NCBI GenBank assembly: GCA_020633415.1
Contig: JACKDQ010000001.1
Location: forward strand, 496,001-560,000
DNA length: 64,000 bases
Direction of reading: 5' to 3'
Source of the DNA: Deltaproteobacteria bacterium
Lineage (GTDB): Bacteria > Myxococcota_A > Polyangia > GCA-2747355
Shown here: in pieces, positions 24,846 through 32,139 of the stretch
How the letters are laid out: every line of letters starts with the position of its first letter
Numbering within the stretch: position 1 is the stretch's first letter
Notes under the pieces: model-generated
Seen by the model: the letters and a program-made list of their open reading frames with translations, nothing else
Told to the model about the DNA's origin: nothing
Databases searched by the model: none
Made by a program: the position numbers and the translations under genes

Positions 24846-26436
24846 TGAGGGTCCCAAACCAAACGCGCAGGCTCTCGACGCTGCCACGGTCGTCTTCCGA
24901 TTCGATCGTCAGACTGCCAAGCCCCTCTTCGAAGGGAATCCGCAGACTAAACGCGCCGTCGGGCCCGACGGGAATGCGGTTGCCGCTGATCGAGAGGCGA
25001 TTGGTTGGGTTGGTGCGGCCGACAAGAACTAGCTCGGCGGCAACCGCCACCGCGTGATCGCCCGGCCCCGGCAGGCTCGGGTAAAACGCGTCGGTTTTGC
25101 CGCCGAGCGTTAGCGTGTGGCCGAGCGTCGGCGTGGTGTCATCTGCCCAGCCGATCAACGTCTGAAATCCCCGTCGACTTCCTGCCACGCGACTTCCTGC
25201 CACGCGACTTCCTGCCACGCGACTTCCTGCTACGCGACTTCCTGCCACGCGACTTCCTGCCACGCGACTTCCTGCCACGCGACTTCCCGCCACACGATCG
25301 GCCAGCGCCGCGCTGGAGCGGCTGCCAGGAAGGCGACTGCCCGCGAGGCGCTCGCCGGCGAGCAGGGTTGCGCTGCTGCCGCGAACGCGATCGGCCTGGA
25401 CATCGTATGCGTGGCTGTCGAGTTGCGCGTTCAGCCAATCGGCGGTGTCGCTGGCCTCGAGTGCCGGCGTCGGCTGCGGCGAGGCGGTTGTGCGCAGTGG
25501 CTGATCGATCGGATGGCTGACGGTTCGCGTGACCAGCGGCGGGCTTGCCTGCTGTCCGTCGAGCAACGAACGCGCAGTGTTCGAACGGGCTAGCGGCAAC
25601 CAGCTGTTTCTATCGTCGAGAAATCCGATCTCGGCGATGTAGACGCGGTCGTTTGCCGCGACCGGCAGAAACCAGGCGCGCGCCCACTCGTCGCAGGTGG
25701 TCTCATAGGTCAGCGTGCGATACTCGGCGCCCTGGGTCATGTCGTAGAGGCGCAAGGCCAAGGCCTTGCCACCGGCATCGCGCGCGGCCTGAACGTATTC
25801 GGCCGAGAGATCCCAGTAGCAATAGAACCAACTCGGGTCGCGTGCCAGCAAGCGAATCCGGTTGACCCCGCCGGCCTCTGGTGTCGTTGGTGCTTCGCCG
25901 GCCAAGGGTTGCTGAACCGCTTGCTCGATCTGTCGATCGCTGGGGGGCAGGGCGGTCGCTGGCCTGTTGGCCGCAGGGCTCGTCGCTACATCGCTGCTCG
26001 TCGAAACCGTTGAGCGCGTGCTCGCCGCCCGGCGCTCGTTGCGCTTTTCGGCATGGGCCGGAGCGCCTGCTCTGCTCGGCGCGATCTTTGTCGCGGCGCT
26101 CTTTTTGGTGGCGGTCCGGGTCTCGGCGGTCTTTTTTGATGCTGTCTTTTTGGCGGTGGCTCGCGTCTCGGCAGTCTTTTTCGACGTGGCCTTCTTTGTG
26201 ACGGCCTTGGTTGTCGCGGCTTTTTTGGATGCTGTTTTTTTGATGGTTCTGGCTGACGCGGTCGCTTTGCTCGTCTTCTTGCTCGCCGCCTTGCGACGGG
26301 CTGCGCGACGTTCGGCCTGAAGGAGCAGGTCGACGATCTCGTCTTTGCGCAGGCGGCTGAGGCTGGTCAGCCCGAGCTCGCGCGCCTTGTCGAGCAGCTC
26401 GTCTTTGCGTAGCTCTTCGTATTCTTTTCGGCCCAC
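24823..26436 (-). CDS. DUF4912 protein with Rho-N-like N-terminus and a VAGSR repeat tract
   Basis: A 537-residue modular protein. GTG at 26436 follows GGGAG by seven bases. Residues about 7-40 form a Rho-N/SAP-like helical domain (LRKDELLDKARELGL... LRKDEIVDLLL). Residues about 45-130 are Lys/Ala/Thr-rich, histone-H1-like. The DUF4912 domain starts near 190 (IRLLARDPSWFYCYWDLS). After a variable segment, residues about 381-421 are eight copies of VAGSR, followed by a carbohydrate-binding-like C-terminus (ELVLVGRTNP, GPDGAFSLRIPF). Adjacency to a GH57 branching enzyme is common for DUF4912 proteins as far as I recall, suggesting a glycogen-related role. Confidence 0.85.
   Translation of the reverse strand: MGRKEYEELRKDELLDKARELGLTSLSRLRKDEIVDLLLQAERRAARRKAASKKTSKATASARTIKKTASKKAATTKAVTKKATSKKTAETRATAKKTASKKTAETRTATKKSAATKIAPSRAGAPAHAEKRNERRAASTRSTVSTSSDVATSPAANRPATALPPSDRQIEQAVQQPLAGEAPTTPEAGGVNRIRLLARDPSWFYCYWDLSAEYVQAARDAGGKALALRLYDMTQGAEYRTLTYETTCDEWARAWFLPVAANDRVYIAEIGFLDDRNSWLPLARSNTARSLLDGQQASPPLVTRTVSHPIDQPLRTTASPQPTPALEASDTADWLNAQLDSHAYDVQADRVRGSSATLLAGERLAGSRLPGSRSSAALADRVAGSRVAGSRVAGSRVAGSRVAGSRVAGSRVAGSRVAGSRRGFQTLIGWADDTTPTLGHTLTLGGKTDAFYPSLPGPGDHAVAVAAELVLVGRTNPTNRLSISGNRIPVGPDGAFSLRIPFEEGLGSLTIESEDDRGSVESLRVWFGTLNEANRQP
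25174..25293 (-). repeat. Minisatellite of eight 15-base units encoding VAGSR
   Basis: Eight head-to-tail copies of a 15-base unit (plus strand CGACTTCCTGCCACG), seven nearly identical and one end copy diverged. Frame is kept by the 15-base unit. Near-perfect identity points to recent slippage or strong homogenisation. Confidence 0.95.
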
Positions 26437-26572
26437 GGGTCTTCTCCCGGCGCAGTCGCATCTTACGAGTGGATTTGGCGGTTTGATAGATGATTCTGCC
26501 GAAATAAGCAACCCGTTGGCCGCCGACGCCGACAATTGCCGCACCGACCAATTCGGTCTTTGAGGGGCCAGG

Positions 26573-27208
26573 ATGATTAGCACCGCGCTGGAGCTGCTTT
26601 TCCCCAATCGCTGCGTGGCGTGTCTCGACTGGCTCGACCGATCGCGGCGGCCATTTTGCGGTGCTTGTCAGAGCTCACTGATCGCCGCGCCGCCGACGAC
26701 GATCGAGGCGATCGAGGCGATCGAGGCGATCGAGGCGATCGATCAGGTGCGATCGGCATTTCTTTATCAGGGGGCGATCGTTGCAGCGATCGTCGGCCTC
26801 AAGCGCCAAGCTTGGCGGGCTGCTCCATTGGCCCGCTGCATCGCGCCTTGGGCTGGCTGTCCGCAGCAATTGGTGATTCCCGTGCCGTTGCATTGGCGCC
26901 GTTTGCGCGAGCGCGGATACAACCAGGGGGCGCTGTTGGCCAATCGGCTATCAGGCTCCGAGGTCGATCACTTGGCCTTGCGGCGCGTTCGGGAAACGGT
27001 CGCCCAGAGCAGCCTCAGCGCTCCAGCTCGGCGGGCAAACGTCGAAGGCGCCTTCGTTGCCGATCGAGAGCGTGTTGTCGGTCGCTCGGTGCTACTGGTC
27101 GACGATGTGCTGACCACCGGCGCGACGGTCAGCGCCTGCTCAACGGCGCTGCGCGCGGCTGGGGCAGTTCGCGTAGATGTCTTGACTATTGCGCGCACAA
27201 TGCCATAA
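26573..27208 (+). CDS. ComF-family phosphoribosyltransferase-like protein
   Basis: A 211-residue ComF/GntX-type protein. The N-terminal zinc ribbon is present (CVACLDWLD ... FCGACQ), then the PRTase fold with IPVPLHWRRLRERGYNQ and the PRPP-binding loop VLLVDDVLTTGAT. ComF proteins take part in DNA uptake in naturally competent bacteria, and GntX in carbon use; which applies here is unknown. Right after the zinc ribbon is a stretch IEAIEAIEAIEAID made by a 9-base tandem repeat, not a conserved family feature. It diverges from the DUF4912 gene and is followed after 11 bases by smpB. Confidence 0.9.
   Translation: MISTALELLFPNRCVACLDWLDRSRRPFCGACQSSLIAAPPTTIEAIEAIEAIEAIDQVRSAFLYQGAIVAAIVGLKRQAWRAAPLARCIAPWAGCPQQLVIPVPLHWRRLRERGYNQGALLANRLSGSEVDHLALRRVRETVAQSSLSAPARRANVEGAFVADRERVVGRSVLLVDDVLTTGATVSACSTALRAAGAVRVDVLTIARTMP
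26701..26736 (+). repeat. In-frame 9-base tandem repeat in the ComF-like gene
   Basis: Four identical copies of GATCGAGGC, giving repeated Ile-Glu-Ala. It lies between the zinc ribbon and the PRTase domain. Confidence 0.9.
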
Positions 27209-27219
27209 GCGCAGGTGAG

Positions 27220-27708
27220 ATGGGCCAGAAGAAAAAAAAGGCTGGAACAGCCCAGCCGGGGCGAAAAGTCATCGCTCGCAACAAGCGCGCGTTTCGCGAC
27301 TACACCGTGTCCGATCGCATTGAGGCCGGCATGGTCTTGCAGGGCAGCGAGGTCAAGTCGCTGCGCGATGGGCGAATCAATTTCGCCGACAGCTATGCTG
27401 AAATCAGCGGCGGAGAGGTCTTTCTCGTGGCCTGCAACATCGCCGAATACCCACAGGCTAACATCCTCAATCACGAGCCCACGCGAACCCGCAAACTGTT
27501 GCTGCATCGCGAGGAGATTCGTCGTCTTACGATCAAGGTTGCCGAGCGCGGTTTTACCTTGGTGCCGCTCGAGATTTACTTTAAGCACGGGCGGGCCAAG
27601 GTCGAGCTGGGATTAGCCAAAGGCAAGCGTTTGTACGACAAGCGCGACGCGGCGCGCGAGCGTGAGCAATCGCGTGAGCGCGAAGCGGAAATGCGCGGGC
27701 GCCGCTGA
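27220..27708 (+). CDS. smpB: SsrA-binding protein SmpB
   Basis: SmpB, 162 residues, binds tmRNA (SsrA) and carries it to stalled ribosomes for trans-translation. Diagnostic parts are NKRAFRDYTVSDRIEAGMVLQGSEVKSLR in the OB-like core (read in segments), INFADSYAEI, VPLEIYFKHGRAKVELGLAKGK and the basic C-terminal tail (KLYDKR-type, here RLYDKRDAAREREQ) that is unstructured until it enters the ribosome. The ATG at 27220 has AGGTGAG directly upstream. The open frame runs further upstream but that part is an unrelated shadow of the ComF gene. The tmRNA gene itself is not in this window. Confidence 0.96.
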   Translation: MGQKKKKAGTAQPGRKVIARNKRAFRDYTVSDRIEAGMVLQGSEVKSLRDGRINFADSYAEISGGEVFLVACNIAEYPQANILNHEPTRTRKLLLHREEIRRLTIKVAERGFTLVPLEIYFKHGRAKVELGLAKGKRLYDKRDAAREREQSREREAEMRGRR

Positions 27709-27729
27709 TCGACGAGCGCGAGCGATCGG

Positions 27730-28140
27730 CTAGAGCGAGAATGTGAAGTACTGGGCGGGGGCGTTGTGAGCGCGGGGCTCAACCAGCTCGGCAAGTAAGC
27801 GGGCTACCCACGGGGCGGATTCTTTGAGCGCGCGTCGCGCACGTCGCCCGCGAGCGACCAGCAGAAACCGACCACAGCGCAGGTCCAGCGGTCGTGCGAG
27901 GATCACCCGCCGTCGATGGAGCGCGCGCAGGAAGCCACCGGGCACCGGCAACAGCTGAAGTTCGTCGAAGTTTTTGGCGACTTGCTCGGCGGCCGCTTGA
28001 CTATAGCCGTGGAGCCAAAGCTGCCCGCTGTCGTCCAGCAGCGATAGCATCTCCAGCTGATAGAGCGCGGTGATGCGCAACAGGCGCTCTTGCAGGACCG
28101 AGGCGATCCAGCCGTTGGCGGTGTGTTTGATTCGACCCAT
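27730..28140 (-). CDS. Small hypothetical protein, 136 residues
   Basis: Not recognised. A cytosolic protein with a mixed sequence: helix-like N-terminus (VLQERLLRITALYQLEMLSLL), a short GYSQAAAEQVAKNFDELQLLP segment and a strand-rich Arg-rich middle (RRRVILARPLDLRCGRFLLVARG). The size and pattern could suit a Roadblock/profilin-like fold but the evidence is thin. It follows a probable terminator and has a TAGCTT six bases before its ATG at 28140, so it may have its own promoter. It converges with smpB, 21 bases away. Confidence 0.6.
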   Translation of the reverse strand: MGRIKHTANGWIASVLQERLLRITALYQLEMLSLLDDSGQLWLHGYSQAAAEQVAKNFDELQLLPVPGGFLRALHRRRVILARPLDLRCGRFLLVARGRRARRALKESAPWVARLLAELVEPRAHNAPAQYFTFSL

Positions 28141-28173
28141 GGCGGCAAGCTAGCAGTGCTCGGCCAAGGTCGC

Positions 28174-28203
28174 AAAAAAACCGCCTATTGGTCAGTCTGG
28201 CGG
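28174..28203 (-). terminator. Rho-independent terminator after the lamin-tail-domain gene
   Basis: Minus strand CCGCC/GGCGG stem with a 13-base loop followed by seven T residues. An alternative, mutually exclusive hairpin (GGTCAG/CTGACC, 28190-28209) overlaps it. Confidence 0.5.
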
Positions 28204-28243
28204 CTGACCGTTAGGCCCACTGAGGGTGAGGGAGTTGCCCCTG

Positions 28244-28621
28244 TTATTGCTGCGGAAAACTCGTGCGACAGAGTTCTCGTTGTCCGGAGACCAGCCGCAC
28301 AGTCACGTTGGGGCGATCGAGATAAGGTGCTTTGAGGAACAAAAAGAAGTTTCGCGCTTGGTCGTCTTCGGGTGCTTCGCCCTGGGATTTCTTGCCTGGG
28401 CTGCCGCTGACCAGGCGGACGCGCTCGTCGGGTTGCATCACCAGTCCGGCTTTCATCGTGGTGATGACCTTAGGTCGTGCCCCGCCGCGCGCCACACTGA
28501 TCGAGCAACCTTCGCCGTTGAACGGTGCGTCCCCGGTGTTGTGCAGCTCGATCCACTCGTTGTTGAGTAGCTTCTTGTTGGGGGGGCCTTGAATCGCCGT
28601 AATTACGAGGTTTGCTGCCAT
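28244..28621 (-). CDS. Lamin-tail-domain (LTD) protein without signal peptide
   Basis: A 125-residue protein that is essentially one lamin-tail domain, an Ig-like beta-sandwich. The signature is LLNNEWIELHNTGDAPFNGEG; also typical is the late ...LVSG... strand pair. Bacterial LTDs usually occur in large secreted nucleases or surface proteins; a free-standing copy with no signal peptide, as seen here, is less usual. GGAG lies six bases before the ATG at 28621. A sigma-70-like promoter and a terminator frame it, so it is probably a single-gene unit. Confidence 0.8.
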   Translation of the reverse strand: MAANLVITAIQGPPNKKLLNNEWIELHNTGDAPFNGEGCSISVARGGARPKVITTMKAGLVMQPDERVRLVSGSPGKKSQGEAPEDDQARNFFLFLKAPYLDRPNVTVRLVSGQRELCRTSFPQQ

Positions 28622-28639
28622 TGTCTTCTCCGCGCTGCA

Positions 28640-28668
28640 AGTTTAGTGACTTGACGATCAAATAACAA
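28640..28668 (-). promoter_or_regulatory. Sigma-70-type promoter candidate for the LTD gene
   Basis: Minus strand TTGTTA, 17 bases, TAAACT. Transcription would begin about 12-15 bases before the ATG at 28621, just enough for the GGAG. Confidence 0.42.
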
Positions 28669-28744
28669 TCGCCATTGCGTGCTGCAGATCACGCAAGCTT
28701 GGCGCGGTTGACTCGTATGTTGAGCCATGTCGAGGAGCAACCGA

Positions 28745-30748
28745 ATGATCGCAGGCCATTATGCTATCTGTTTGCTATCACTGACGATGTTGATGCCGAG
28801 CTGTGCGTATCGCCGATCAGCGCAGCAAGTGATGCCCGCTCGCGCGCTGGCGCCGATTCTCGGCGCTATGCACCGCGCGCCGCGCAGTAAGCCCGCCGAG
28901 AAGGTTGTCGACTTTGCCGCAGATCTTGGTCCATTGATCGGTCCTTGGCCGAGCGTACGGGATGAGATCGCCGAGCTGATCCGCGCGCTGATCGCGCGAG
29001 GCAGCTGGGGGAGCGACGTGCATCATTCGGTGCAGGTCAACGCTGATGCGCTGCATGTTCGACATCGTCCAGAGGTCGTCGCCGAGGTCGGCAGACTGGT
29101 CAGCTATCTCAAGCGCTCGCTGATCGCACCGCTGCAAATGCAGGTTGTCGTCGTCGAGCTCTCCGCATCGAGTGCGAGCCGCGCGATCGGTCGCGAGGAC
29201 GGCCAATTCCTCTGGCGCCCGGCGCAAATGCGAGAGGCGGTCAGCGGCGGACAAGGGCGCGTGTTGGCACGCGCGTCGTTTTCCGCCTACAACGGGCGCT
29301 GGGCACTGGTCGACACCGTGAGCAGCAAGGCCGTGCTCTCGGGGGTGGTCGCTGAGCGAACGATCACGCCTCAAGTCACGCGTCTCGCCAGTGGGTTTAC
29401 GATGCAGGCGGCTGCCTGGCGCTGGGGCGAGCACAAAGCAGTGCTCGCGCTGAGTGGTTCGTACATGGGCCAGATTAGCGGCGGGGAGCGCGTTTCGCAG
29501 ACCGTCCACCGTCGTTTACCGCTGCGCAAGACGACCGAATATCAATGGGAGGCGCACAGCGTGAAACTCGATCTGCCCGTGCGGCAACTGATCGAGTTTG
29601 AACATCAGCTGGCGATACCCCGTGCTCAATGGAGCGTGGCGGCGTTGTTGCCGCGCAGCTCCGATCGCGTTTGTGTGATCGTCGCGCGCGTCGATTGGAA
29701 AAAGGGCGAGCTCGCTACGCTGGCCGCGAGTCCGCTGACGAGCGCGGGTTATCGCTTGGCGGCGATCCCGATCGCGTTGCCGACCGCCCGCGATCAAGGT
29801 AAGCCGGTTCGCGGTTGGGGCGGCACGCGCGCGTTGAAAAACCGCAGCGCGGTCAAAGAGAAGTCGGTCGACTGGTTTCTTGAGCGGGCGCGGCGCAATC
29901 AGGTCGAGCAGAAGCAAGGCACTTACAACTTCCAAGAGTTTGCCGGTCAGGCGGTAATGTCCCAGGTCTATCGCTCGGCGGTGCCGATGCAGCGCAGCGC
30001 CGTCTATATCGCGAAAACGGCCGGCTTTTCCAAGTTCAGCAAGCACCAGGGGCAGCGCTTACCGACGCATAGTGCTGGTATCGGCATTCTGCCCGCCGAG
30101 TTGGAAAAGCTGCGCGCCGAGGTAGTCGAGGGTGATTGGCCCGACGGGTCGGCGCTGCGCTTTAGCGCCAACCAGCTGTTTGTCGTCAATACGCCGCAGA
30201 TGATCGACAAAGTTCGTAGGCTGCTCATCGGGACCCACGCCTGGCGCAACCGACGCGTTGTCGTCGAGGTCGGTTTCGCCAAGGTTTCGCCGAGTGCGGC
30301 GGATTCACTGGCCAGCGCCGAGCTCGGTGATAGTGCACTCAAGCAGCTGACCGGCCAGCGGGCCTTTCCTTCAGCGATCTTGATCGGTCGCGCCGGCAGT
30401 TGGGCTGAGATGTTCGTCGGGGAAATGCATACCGCGCTGTCGTCGGCTTGGGCGCCCAACAGTTCGTCCCCGGCGATGCATGTCTACTGGCGCGGCATGC
30501 GTCTGGCGGCGCAACCTCAGCTGGTCGTCGACGGTCCGCGTCGCGTAGCGCTGCGCTTTCGCCGTTACGATCTGTCCCAGATCGCGCCGCGTACCGTCGC
30601 TGGTGCGGTGATGCAGGATCCCCAGGACGCGATGTTCTCTCATCAACGCGAACTGCAATTCGATCGCTCCGGTCAGCGCGTGCTCAGCGGCCTGCTGGGC
30701 AGCGAAGGCGCTAACCAGGCGTTGGTGGTCACCGCCGCCGAGCGCTAG
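28745..30748 (+). CDS. Secretin N-domain-like lipoprotein of unknown function
   Basis: A 667-residue lipoprotein (lipobox LMPSCA, about Cys18). I do not recognise the whole protein, but two segments look like secretin N1-type domains: about residues 95-140 (VNADALHVRHRPEVVAEVGRL, then QMQVVVVELSASS) and about 445-500 (LRFSANQLFVVNTPQMIDKVRRLL, then RRVVVEVGFAKVS). In secretins these small domains line the periplasmic channel. No secretin barrel signature is visible in the rest, so this is not a complete secretin. ATG at 28745 has GAGGAG eight bases upstream; an ATG at 28727 is less good. Confidence 0.7.
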   Translation: MIAGHYAICLLSLTMLMPSCAYRRSAQQVMPARALAPILGAMHRAPRSKPAEKVVDFAADLGPLIGPWPSVRDEIAELIRALIARGSWGSDVHHSVQVNADALHVRHRPEVVAEVGRLVSYLKRSLIAPLQMQVVVVELSASSASRAIGREDGQFLWRPAQMREAVSGGQGRVLARASFSAYNGRWALVDTVSSKAVLSGVVAERTITPQVTRLASGFTMQAAAWRWGEHKAVLALSGSYMGQISGGERVSQTVHRRLPLRKTTEYQWEAHSVKLDLPVRQLIEFEHQLAIPRAQWSVAALLPRSSDRVCVIVARVDWKKGELATLAASPLTSAGYRLAAIPIALPTARDQGKPVRGWGGTRALKNRSAVKEKSVDWFLERARRNQVEQKQGTYNFQEFAGQAVMSQVYRSAVPMQRSAVYIAKTAGFSKFSKHQGQRLPTHSAGIGILPAELEKLRAEVVEGDWPDGSALRFSANQLFVVNTPQMIDKVRRLLIGTHAWRNRRVVVEVGFAKVSPSAADSLASAELGDSALKQLTGQRAFPSAILIGRAGSWAEMFVGEMHTALSSAWAPNSSSPAMHVYWRGMRLAAQPQLVVDGPRRVALRFRRYDLSQIAPRTVAGAVMQDPQDAMFSHQRELQFDRSGQRVLSGLLGSEGANQALVVTAAER

Positions 30749-30905
30749 CGCTGGTCCGTCGCGAACGACGCTGCCTCGTGCGCTGAGGTTGCGGCACGAT
30801 AACCTTGCTCTCTGCTCGCCGCACAGGGGCAGCGATCGGCTGGCGTCGTTGCTGGTCTGGCCAGCCCGGTGTCCAGTGTAAGTCATCGAAACCACAAGAT
30901 CTCGA

Positions 30906-30922
30906 TTGGTCTCGATCCTGCT
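30906..30922 (+). promoter_or_regulatory. Weak sigma-54-type promoter candidate
   Basis: TTGGTCTCGATCCTGCT keeps TTGG, the 10-base spacing and CTGCT but lacks the CAC of the -24 element. Predicted start about 30933, just before GGGGG and the ATG at 30944. Confidence 0.25.
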
Positions 30923-30943
30923 TATCCTGCCGCGGGGGATTCG

Positions 30944-32083
30944 ATGGCCCGCACACTCTGCATGTTCTTGGCGCTTTCGTTGACCCTGGGTCACGGCGAT
31001 GCTCTGGCGAGAAATGGCGGCGGTTTACGTCGCTTGATCGCGCGGGTCAAAACGGTCTTTCGCGGTGGCGGTGCTTTTGGTGGCCCACTGGTGGTCGGCG
31101 GACAGTGTTCGACCCGCAACTTGTTGCCTGACGGCAAGGCGCGCGGTTTCGTGATCGCGGCGATCGGCAGCGCTGGCGAAGTCGCCACCGATTGGTTGCC
31201 CAAGCTCAAGACGATCGGCAATGACATCGGTCGCTACGAGTTTCGCCAGACGACCAGCCAGCGGCCAACGCGGCGCCAGAACTTCGATGCACTGGTGCTC
31301 AAGACCCTGCGTCGCCTTGGTCACCAACCCAAGCAAATCGCTGGCAAGTTCGTCTTGGAGAACTCGGGGGCCAGCGGCGCCTGTCCGGGCTATCCCCAGG
31401 CGGTGATGGCAGCAGCGCAACAGGCCGGTGCGCCGACGATCGGTGTCTCGCCGCACGCCAAGGTGAAGACGCATCGCAAGCACAACGCCCCGTACCAAGG
31501 CTTTGACGTGATCCAATTGACCAAACCAACGCGGGCGCAGCTCAATGCCTACTGGCGCGGCAAAGCGATCGTCGAGCGTGGTCTCGCCGCCAAAGATCAG
31601 TCGCCCTCATTGCTGGCTCAGCTCAAGCAGCTCTTGCGTGGCAAGCCCGAGCTGCCTGCCTACACCTACCGCACGGAACAGCTGATCCACACCTCTGATG
31701 TTGCCGTGGTGCTCAACGGCCGTACCGGGACCACCGAGGAAGCGATGACCACGCTCGAGGCTGGCAAGCCGTTGATCGTTGTCGAAAGTTCTGGTGGCGT
31801 TGCCAAGGGGCTCGCTCCGCTGGTCAACGTGATCCGCAATGCCGGCAAACGTTTCTTGGTGATCGATGCGCGCAGCGCAGCCTCGTTGAACCGGGCGCTG
31901 GCGGCGCTGCCCAACGAATCAGCGATGATCAACGTCGGTGGGCGACCAAAGCGTCGCGGGCTAGTGATCTTTACCAACGACGCCACGCGCGTTGTGCCCT
32001 TGGCGACGATCGCAGCGGCCTGGCGCGAGCACGCTTTGGCTACCGAGGGTAAGGCAGTTTTGTTGCCGCTCGGCGACAACTAG
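30944..32083 (+). CDS. SLOG-fold (LOG/DprA-like) protein with signal peptide
   Basis: A 379-residue protein. The ATG at 30944 (GGGGG six bases upstream) gives a signal peptide (TLCMFLALSLTLGHGDALA). The rest resembles SLOG Rossmann proteins: GFVIAAIGSAGE at about 68-79, a GxxxxAxxxAxxAGxxTIGVSPHA block at about 149-172, and the motif LNGRTGTTEEAMTTLEAGKPLIVV at about 257-280, matching the PGGxGTxxE loop of LOG phosphoribohydrolases and TIGR00725 proteins. These bind nucleotides or their derivatives in the cytoplasm, so export would be unusual. A product cannot be assigned. Confidence 0.72.
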   Translation: MARTLCMFLALSLTLGHGDALARNGGGLRRLIARVKTVFRGGGAFGGPLVVGGQCSTRNLLPDGKARGFVIAAIGSAGEVATDWLPKLKTIGNDIGRYEFRQTTSQRPTRRQNFDALVLKTLRRLGHQPKQIAGKFVLENSGASGACPGYPQAVMAAAQQAGAPTIGVSPHAKVKTHRKHNAPYQGFDVIQLTKPTRAQLNAYWRGKAIVERGLAAKDQSPSLLAQLKQLLRGKPELPAYTYRTEQLIHTSDVAVVLNGRTGTTEEAMTTLEAGKPLIVVESSGGVAKGLAPLVNVIRNAGKRFLVIDARSAASLNRALAALPNESAMINVGGRPKRRGLVIFTNDATRVVPLATIAAAWREHALATEGKAVLLPLGDN

Positions 32084-32139
32084 CGCGTGCTGAGGACAGC
32101 GAGCCAATGAACTTGGATGCTGATCGCTGAGCGGGTCGG

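Noticed and set aside
25174..25293. Tandem repeats considered as a CRISPR array
   Set aside because: Units are contiguous with no spacers, in frame within a gene, and only 15 bases long.
26620..27708. A 362-codon open frame reading as a fusion to SmpB
   Set aside because: Its first 200 codons are an out-of-frame shadow of the ComF-like gene; SmpB starts at 27220 with its own ribosome-binding site.
28141..28165. TTGGCCGAGCACTGCT (minus strand) as a sigma-54 promoter for the 136-residue protein gene
   Set aside because: Spacing between GG and GC is again 9 bases, so it would not be expected to work.
28190..28209. GGTCAG/CTGACC inverted repeat as an operator
   Set aside because: It overlaps the probable terminator and is more simply explained as part of that structure.
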